Below, piece after piece: positions 16,256 through 20,428 of a stretch of DNA of 20,428 bases. The position numbers and the translations under genes were made by a program. The first letter of the stretch is position 1, and each line of letters starts with the position of its first letter. The stretch comes from Chloracidobacterium sp. UBA6041 (GTDB lineage Bacteria; Acidobacteriota; Blastocatellia; Pyrinomonadales; Pyrinomonadaceae): NCBI GenBank assembly GCA_002427845.1, contig DIYZ01000043.1, forward strand, positions 9,377-29,804. The letters are read 5' to 3'. Below the pieces are notes generated by a model. It did not search any database and was not told where the DNA came from. It was given only the letters and a program-made list of their open reading frames with translations.

Positions 16256-17845
16256 ATGCTTATTAAGACAGATCCCGACGAGATTCAGGCTTTCCTCAGC
16301 GACTCGAGTTACATGCAAGCGGGTCACGCTGATCGCGTCGTATTTCCAGAAACCGCCGAAGAGGTCGCAGAGATTCTGCGCGACGCCACACGAAACAAAA
16401 CTCCGGTTACCGTGTCCGGCGCCGGCACAGGCACCGTCGGCGGTCGCATACCGTTTGCCGGCATCGTCCTGGCCACTGACAAACTAAACCAGATAAGAAG
16501 CATTGTTCACGAAGAGGAAGGCGGTAGCGCCGTTGCCGAGGCCGGCCTAATGCTTTCCGATCTCCAGCGCTTTGTCGAATCGGAAGGGCTTCTCTATCCA
16601 CCGGACCCGACTGAGCGAAGTTGTTTCTTAGGAGGCACGGTGGCGACGAATGCTTCCGGCGCACGCACGTTCAAGTATGGCCCAACGAGAAACTACGTGC
16701 GGCGCCTAAAGATTGCGCTTCCGACTGGCGAGATAATTGACCTTCGCCGTGGTGACCTGCGAGCGGACGCCACAGGACGCATCGAGATTCCGCTCCCGTC
16801 AGGGCGTCTGCTTGAAGCGCAGTTACCAACTTACCACATGCCGCAAACGCGCAAGCACGCTTCGGGTTATTACGTTGGTCGTGAGATGGACGTGCTCGAT
16901 CTATTCATTGGCAGCGAAGGCACGCTTGGCGTGATAACGGAAGTGGAAGTGGGTCTATTGCCAAAGCCGGAAGGACTGCTGAGCGGCGTCGTATTCTTTA
17001 GTTCTGACGACACTCTGTTAGCTTTCGTTCGCGAGGCGCGCGCTCAGTCGCTTGCCAACCGGCTATCAGACCAGACGCAAGCGGGACGCCTGGGAAGCCT
17101 TATGGAGAAGGCTCTCGAAGTCAGTGCGCGCCGAGCAAATCAAACAACGGAAGCCGAAGAGCGAAGCAATCACGCGATCGACGCGCGGGCGTTGGAATAT
17201 TTTGACAATGAATCCCTGAAGTTTCTGCGCCAGAACTATGCCACGATTCCTGCTGAAGCAAGAGGAGCGATCTTCTTCGAACAGGAAACGACGCCGGAAA
17301 CCGAAGATTCAATAATGAAAGCATGGCTCGTGTTGCTGGAGCGAAACACCGCGTTAGTCGATAGCTCGTGGTTTGCGACCAACGAACAAGAACAGGCGAA
17401 GTTGCGCGAGTTTCGTCACGCCTTGCCGGTGCTGATGAATGAGTGGTTCGCGCGTCACCGGCAGCGAAAAGTTTCCACTGACATGGCGGTGCCCGATGAA
17501 ACATTCGCGGAGATGCTTCACTTTTATCAGGGCACACTGCGGACAAGTGAACTCAGATACACAATCTTCGGCCACATCGGCGATAACCACGTTCACGTCA
17601 ACATTCTGCCGCGAAACGACGAAGAAGCGGCGCAGGCACGAGAGATCTATTTGCGCTTTGTGAAAAGGGCAGTCGAACTCGGCGGGACAATCTCGGCAGA
17701 GCACGGTATTGGCAAGCTCAAGCGCGAGTATTTGCGCGAGCTATACAGCGAGCAACATCTCCGTGAGATGGCGGCACTCAAGCGCGCCTTTGATCCGGCT
17801 GGTATTCTTGGCCGCGGCAATATGTTCGACGAAGAGTATCTTTAA
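16256..17845 (+). CDS. FAD-binding oxidoreductase of the GlcD / D-lactate dehydrogenase family
   Basis: This 529-residue flavoprotein belongs to the VAO/PCMH superfamily with an FAD-oxidase C-terminal domain. The N-terminal FAD domain (about 20-235) shows TVSGAGTGTVGGRIPF, GGTVATNASGARTFKYG (from 126) and GSEGTLGVITEVEVGLLPKPEG. The C-terminal domain has the metal and substrate site HIGDNHVHVNILP (H440) and SAEHGIGKLKREYL (H483). Relatives oxidise D-2-hydroxy acids such as D-lactate, glycolate or D-2-hydroxyglutarate; the substrate cannot be set from sequence. It lacks an Fe-S extension, so it should pass electrons to a separate acceptor. It starts 17 bases after the CPFCG gene and ends 5 bases before aroC. 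Confidence 0.93.
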   Translation: MLIKTDPDEIQAFLSDSSYMQAGHADRVVFPETAEEVAEILRDATRNKTPVTVSGAGTGTVGGRIPFAGIVLATDKLNQIRSIVHEEEGGSAVAEAGLMLSDLQRFVESEGLLYPPDPTERSCFLGGTVATNASGARTFKYGPTRNYVRRLKIALPTGEIIDLRRGDLRADATGRIEIPLPSGRLLEAQLPTYHMPQTRKHASGYYVGREMDVLDLFIGSEGTLGVITEVEVGLLPKPEGLLSGVVFFSSDDTLLAFVREARAQSLANRLSDQTQAGRLGSLMEKALEVSARRANQTTEAEERSNHAIDARALEYFDNESLKFLRQNYATIPAEARGAIFFEQETTPETEDSIMKAWLVLLERNTALVDSSWFATNEQEQAKLREFRHALPVLMNEWFARHRQRKVSTDMAVPDETFAEMLHFYQGTLRTSELRYTIFGHIGDNHVHVNILPRNDEEAAQAREIYLRFVKRAVELGGTISAEHGIGKLKREYLRELYSEQHLREMAALKRAFDPAGILGRGNMFDEEYL

Positions 17846-17850
17846 CTGAC

Positions 17851-19020
17851 ATGTTCAGATTTACCACAGCCGGAGAATCACACGGTCGCGCGCTGGTGGC
17901 GATACTCGAAGGCATGCCCGCAGGCGTGCCGATCGATGCCGCCGGGATCGACCGAGAATTGGCGCGAAGGCAACGCGGCTACGGGCGCGGCGGGCGAATG
18001 AAGATCGAGCAGGACAGTGCCGACATTCTGAGCGGAGTGCGCCATGGGCTAACACTGGGATCGCCAATCGCCGTCATGATTGAAAACAAAGACTGGGCCA
18101 ACTGGACCGACGTCATGGCCGTTGAGTCGCGCGAGCTTGCGCCGGAAAAGTCGCGACGTCTTAAACGCCCGCGTCCCGGTCATGCAGACCTGGCCGGCGG
18201 GCAAAAGTTTGGCGCGCGCGATTTGAGAAATATTTTGGAACGCGCATCGGCGCGAGAGACCGCCGCCCGGGTTGCTTGCGGAGCACTTGCGAAGCAGTTG
18301 TTGGCTACGTTTGGTGTCGAGATTGGCAGTCATGTTATTCAGCTTGGCGGCATACCAGAAAGGCCGCTCGAAGTGAGCTGGGAAGACATTACCGGAATCG
18401 CCGACGACGCGCCTTTGCGTTGCGCTGATGCTCGCTTACAACAACAGATGATTAAATTGATAGATGAAAAGCGTGAAGCTGGCGACACCCTTGGCGGCAT
18501 CTTCGAAGTAGTCGCTCGCTGTGTGATTCCGGGTCTCGGCTCACATACGGCCTGGGACTTGAAACTCGATGGACGTTTGGCGCAGGCGATTATGTCGATC
18601 CCGGCGGTGAAAGCGGTGTCGATTGGGGCGGGAACCGAAGCGAGTTCTTTGCCCGGTTCGGAAATTCACGATGAAATTGCCTACAACAATGAGACGAAGG
18701 AATTCATACGCGAAACGAATCGCGCCGGCGGTCTCGAGGGCGGGGTAACAAACGGCGAAGAGATAAGAATTCGCGGCCACCTGAAACCGCTTTCGACGCT
18801 GCGTCGTCCGTTGCGTTCGGTGGACATCGATACGAAGCAGGAGGAGTCGGCCGCGTTCGAGCGTTCCGACATTACCGCGGTGCCGGCAGCGGGTGTCATT
18901 GGTGAAGCAATGGTTGCTTTAACTATCGCGTCTGCGATGCGCGAAAAATTTGGCGGCGACAGCCTGGGTGAAATGAAGCGGAACTTCGAAGGCTATCGCG
19001 AGCAGTTACGCGGGTATTAG
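17851..19020 (+). CDS. aroC: Chorismate synthase
   Basis: This 389-residue last enzyme of the shikimate pathway converts 5-enolpyruvylshikimate 3-phosphate to chorismate with reduced FMN. Signature segments are present: FTTAGESHGRALVAILEGMP at the N-terminus, RRQRGYGRGGRM near 45, and RPGHADLAGGQKFGARDLRN near 110 followed by ERASARETAARVA. Later come GGLEGGVTNGEEIRIRGHLKP near 295 and KPLSTLRRPLRSVDI. The length fits the Gram-positive-type or long form of about 390 residues. It sits 5 bases after the FAD oxidase gene and is probably cotranscribed with it. A hairpin begins two bases after the stop codon, and a block of palindromic repeats follows. Confidence 0.98.
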   Translation: MFRFTTAGESHGRALVAILEGMPAGVPIDAAGIDRELARRQRGYGRGGRMKIEQDSADILSGVRHGLTLGSPIAVMIENKDWANWTDVMAVESRELAPEKSRRLKRPRPGHADLAGGQKFGARDLRNILERASARETAARVACGALAKQLLATFGVEIGSHVIQLGGIPERPLEVSWEDITGIADDAPLRCADARLQQQMIKLIDEKREAGDTLGGIFEVVARCVIPGLGSHTAWDLKLDGRLAQAIMSIPAVKAVSIGAGTEASSLPGSEIHDEIAYNNETKEFIRETNRAGGLEGGVTNGEEIRIRGHLKPLSTLRRPLRSVDIDTKQEESAAFERSDITAVPAAGVIGEAMVALTIASAMREKFGGDSLGEMKRNFEGYREQLRGY

Positions 19021-19022
19021 TA

Positions 19023-19174
19023 GGACAGGCGTTCCCGCCTGTCCGCTGAGCGGCTGTGCCGCCTTTCGTGCGGTAAGGCTTTGCCTTACCGTTCGCGCAT
19101 ACCAAAAACCTTCGCCGAGGCTCAGCCCCGGCGAAAGTAGAAGGCCGCATTATCGGAAAGGCTGAGCCTTTCCG
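19023..19174. repeat. Cluster of five short-loop palindromic hairpins
   Basis: Five stem-loops lie in about 150 bases after aroC: 19023-19044 (GGACAGGCG stem, 4-nt loop), 19050-19062 (GCGGC, 3-nt loop), 19071-19091 (CGGTAAGGC, TTT loop), 19111-19135 (TTCGCCG-A-GGC, TCA loop, one mismatch), and 19154-19174 (CGGAAAGGC, TGA loop). The shared pattern of 3-nt loops with GGC next to the loop suggests a REP-like family. None has a T-tract, but the first could still slow transcription after aroC. Confidence 0.75.
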
Positions 19175-19231
19175 CACTTGGTCTACGGCAGGGCTGCATG
19201 ATGGCCATCTCAGAGTCGATGGCAGCGTAAG

Positions 19232-19259
19232 CATCGTTCATCGTAGAATCGACATCGTA
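19232..19259. repeat. Degenerate heptanucleotide tandem repeat
   Basis: Four heptads in a row, CATCGTT CATCGTA GAATCGA CATCGTA, lie 45 bases before the def gene. The copies are imperfect, so the array is short and its role unknown. Confidence 0.4.
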
Positions 19260-19304
19260 GGCAGTTTCGAAGAGTTTAGTTCTTCATGGAGTGGCAAATT
19301 ACTA

Positions 19305-19820
19305 ATGGCATTAATGGAAGTTGTTAAGTGGCCGAACCCGATTCTTGATGCGCCGGGTGATCCGGTTACGGAGTTTGGCGACGGATTGAAAAAGCTCGTC
19401 AGCAATATGTTTGAGACGATGTACTCCGCGCCCGGAGTCGGTCTGGCTGCGGCGCAAGTGGGCGTGTCGAAGCGTCTTTTTGTTATGGATTGCTCGGGCG
19501 GCAAAGATCCCGATCAACGGATTGTGATGATCAATCCGGAGGTCATACACGTCGAGGGCGAGCAGAATGGCGAAGAGGGTTGTCTTTCATTTCCCGGAAT
19601 TTTCACTCCGGTTGAACGCAGCTTGCGAGCGGTCGTGCGCGCGCATGATATTAATGGCAATGAATTCGAACTTGATGATACCGAACTGACCGCCCGTTGC
19701 ATGCTCCACGAAACGGACCACTGCGATGGCATCGTCTTTCTCGACAAGATGAGCCCCATCAAACGCGAGCTCGTAAAGCGCAAGATTAGGAAGTTGCAAA
19801 AAGCCGGGAAGTGGTCGTGA
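19305..19820 (+). CDS. def: Peptide deformylase
   Basis: This 171-residue metalloenzyme removes the formyl group from the N-terminal methionine of new proteins at the ribosome exit. The three family motifs are present: GVGLAAAQVG (44-53), EGCLSFPG (91-98, metal ligand C93), and HETDH (135-139, ligands H135 and H139 with catalytic E136). The length is typical of the type I enzyme. The start at 19305 lacks a strong Shine-Dalgarno sequence, and an alternative in-frame ATG lies three codons in. The usual partner gene fmt is not in view. It is separated from aroC by a repeat-filled gap and is probably transcribed separately. Confidence 0.97.
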   Translation: MALMEVVKWPNPILDAPGDPVTEFGDGLKKLVSNMFETMYSAPGVGLAAAQVGVSKRLFVMDCSGGKDPDQRIVMINPEVIHVEGEQNGEEGCLSFPGIFTPVERSLRAVVRAHDINGNEFELDDTELTARCMLHETDHCDGIVFLDKMSPIKRELVKRKIRKLQKAGKWS

Positions 19821-19826
19821 TCAGGA

Positions 19827-19852
19827 GGCAGTAGGCAGGAGCAGTAGGCAGG
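19827..19852. repeat. Short GGCAGTA/GGCAGGA tandem repeat
   Basis: GGCAGTA GGCAGGA GCAGTA GGCAGG lies seven bases after the def stop codon; the 12-mer GCAGTAGGCAGG occurs twice, at 19828-19839 and 19841-19852. A further small hairpin, GCGGG-N6-CCCGC (19926-19941), follows in the same gap. Confidence 0.5.
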
Positions 19853-19997
19853 CTGCTTCCCAATTTGAATGGCTTTCAAGATCGAAAGCGATAGATCAAT
19901 CAGGACAATCTTTCGGGTCGGGAAGGCGGGCTTGCCCCCGCTCTTTGGGCAGTTCTGCTTGTGATAGTATCTAGAAAAACTTTTATTGGAGCCATCT

Positions 19998-20428
19998 ATG
20001 CCAACAGAATTTCGCAATGAACCGTTTACGGATTTTACGAAAGAAGAAAATGCCCAGGCGATGCGGGCAGCGCTTGCGAAAGTGAAGAGCGAACTGGGCC
20101 GCGAATATCCTCTCGTAATTGGCGGCGAGCGCATCACGACCGACGGCAAACTGGACAGCATCAATCCGGCTAATCGCACTCAGTTGGTTGGCCGTTTTCA
20201 GAAAGCCACTAAAGAACTCGCGAATAAAGCCGTCGAATCTGCTTACGAAACTTTTCAAAGCTGGAAGAATACAAGTCCCGAAGAGCGCGCCAAATTTTTG
20301 TTTCGCGTTGCTGCAATCGTGAGGGAACGCAAGCACGAGATGTCGGCCTGGATGATTCATGAAGTGGCGAAGACCTGGCCTGAGGCCGACGGCGATACAG
20401 CCGAAGCGATTGATTTCTGCGAATTCTA
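19998..20428 (+). CDS. L-glutamate gamma-semialdehyde dehydrogenase (1-pyrroline-5-carboxylate dehydrogenase), 5' part
   Basis: Only the first 143 codons are in the window; the frame is open to the edge. The N-terminus (FRNEPFTDFTKEENAQAM, then GREYPLVIGGERI and DSINPANRTQLVGRFQKA) matches the RocA/PruA-type aldehyde dehydrogenase that oxidises glutamate semialdehyde to glutamate with NAD+ in proline breakdown. The following AVESAYETFQSWKNTSPEERAKF-type helix and the AEAIDFCEF segment are aldehyde dehydrogenase family features. The catalytic Cys and Glu lie beyond the window and cannot be checked. GGAG lies before the ATG at 19998. No proline dehydrogenase gene is visible here. Confidence 0.88.
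   Translation, partial: MPTEFRNEPFTDFTKEENAQAMRAALAKVKSELGREYPLVIGGERITTDGKLDSINPANRTQLVGRFQKATKELANKAVESAYETFQSWKNTSPEERAKFLFRVAAIVRERKHEMSAWMIHEVAKTWPEADGDTAEAIDFCEF

Noticed and set aside
19023..19174. CRISPR array
   Set aside because: The elements are unrelated palindromes with no constant repeat and no regular spacers, and no cas genes are present.

Overview
The window is a stretch of chromosome from a free-living, moderately GC-rich Gram-negative-type bacterium. Most genes are housekeeping, and there is no phage, plasmid, insertion sequence, CRISPR array, rRNA or tRNA that I can see. The gene style suggests Acidobacteriota, possibly the Blastocatellia: a DUF4388 (PatA-N-like) protein fused to a TonB-C-like tail, TPR and HEAT proteins of unknown role, a long M1 peptidase with a HEAT tail, and many 3-4 nt loop palindromes between genes. 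This placement is inference from gene content and has not been tested by any search.

Layout: (1) 87-638 (+) is a CYTH-domain triphosphatase, followed by a double-hairpin palindrome and the groEL terminator. (2) 753-4174 (-), read right to left, holds purC and a tiny Fis-type DNA-binding protein, then a separate heat-shock operon groES-groEL behind a TTGACA/TATGCT promoter and a perfect CIRCE operator. (3) 4494-7100 (+) is a secreted M1 metallopeptidase with a C-terminal HEAT solenoid, followed by an orphan OmpR-type response regulator (7362-8135). (4) 8136-8687 is a 552-base non-coding gap holding a stem-loop and a likely promoter. (5) 8688-13711 (+) is the least ordinary part: four closely spaced genes ending at a strong intrinsic terminator (13756-13797). 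They encode a secreted TPR protein, a DUF4388-transmembrane-TonB_C-like protein, a roughly 524-residue protein of unknown family, and a HEAT protein with a disordered charged N-terminus. (6) 13986-19020 (+) is a compact run of uvrB, a 77-residue CPFCG protein, a GlcD-like FAD oxidase and aroC. (7) 19021-20428 holds a cluster of palindromic repeats, def (peptide deformylase), short tandem repeats, and the 5' end of a 1-pyrroline-5-carboxylate dehydrogenase gene cut by the window edge.

How the parts fit: the groESL unit should be under HrcA control. The uvrB-aroC run looks like a single read-through unit of unrelated housekeeping functions. The 8688-13711 cluster is the best candidate for an undescribed system. 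Its components are all protein-interaction or envelope-spanning scaffolds without a recognised catalytic domain, and its position just after an orphan response regulator makes an envelope or surface-signalling role plausible but unproven.
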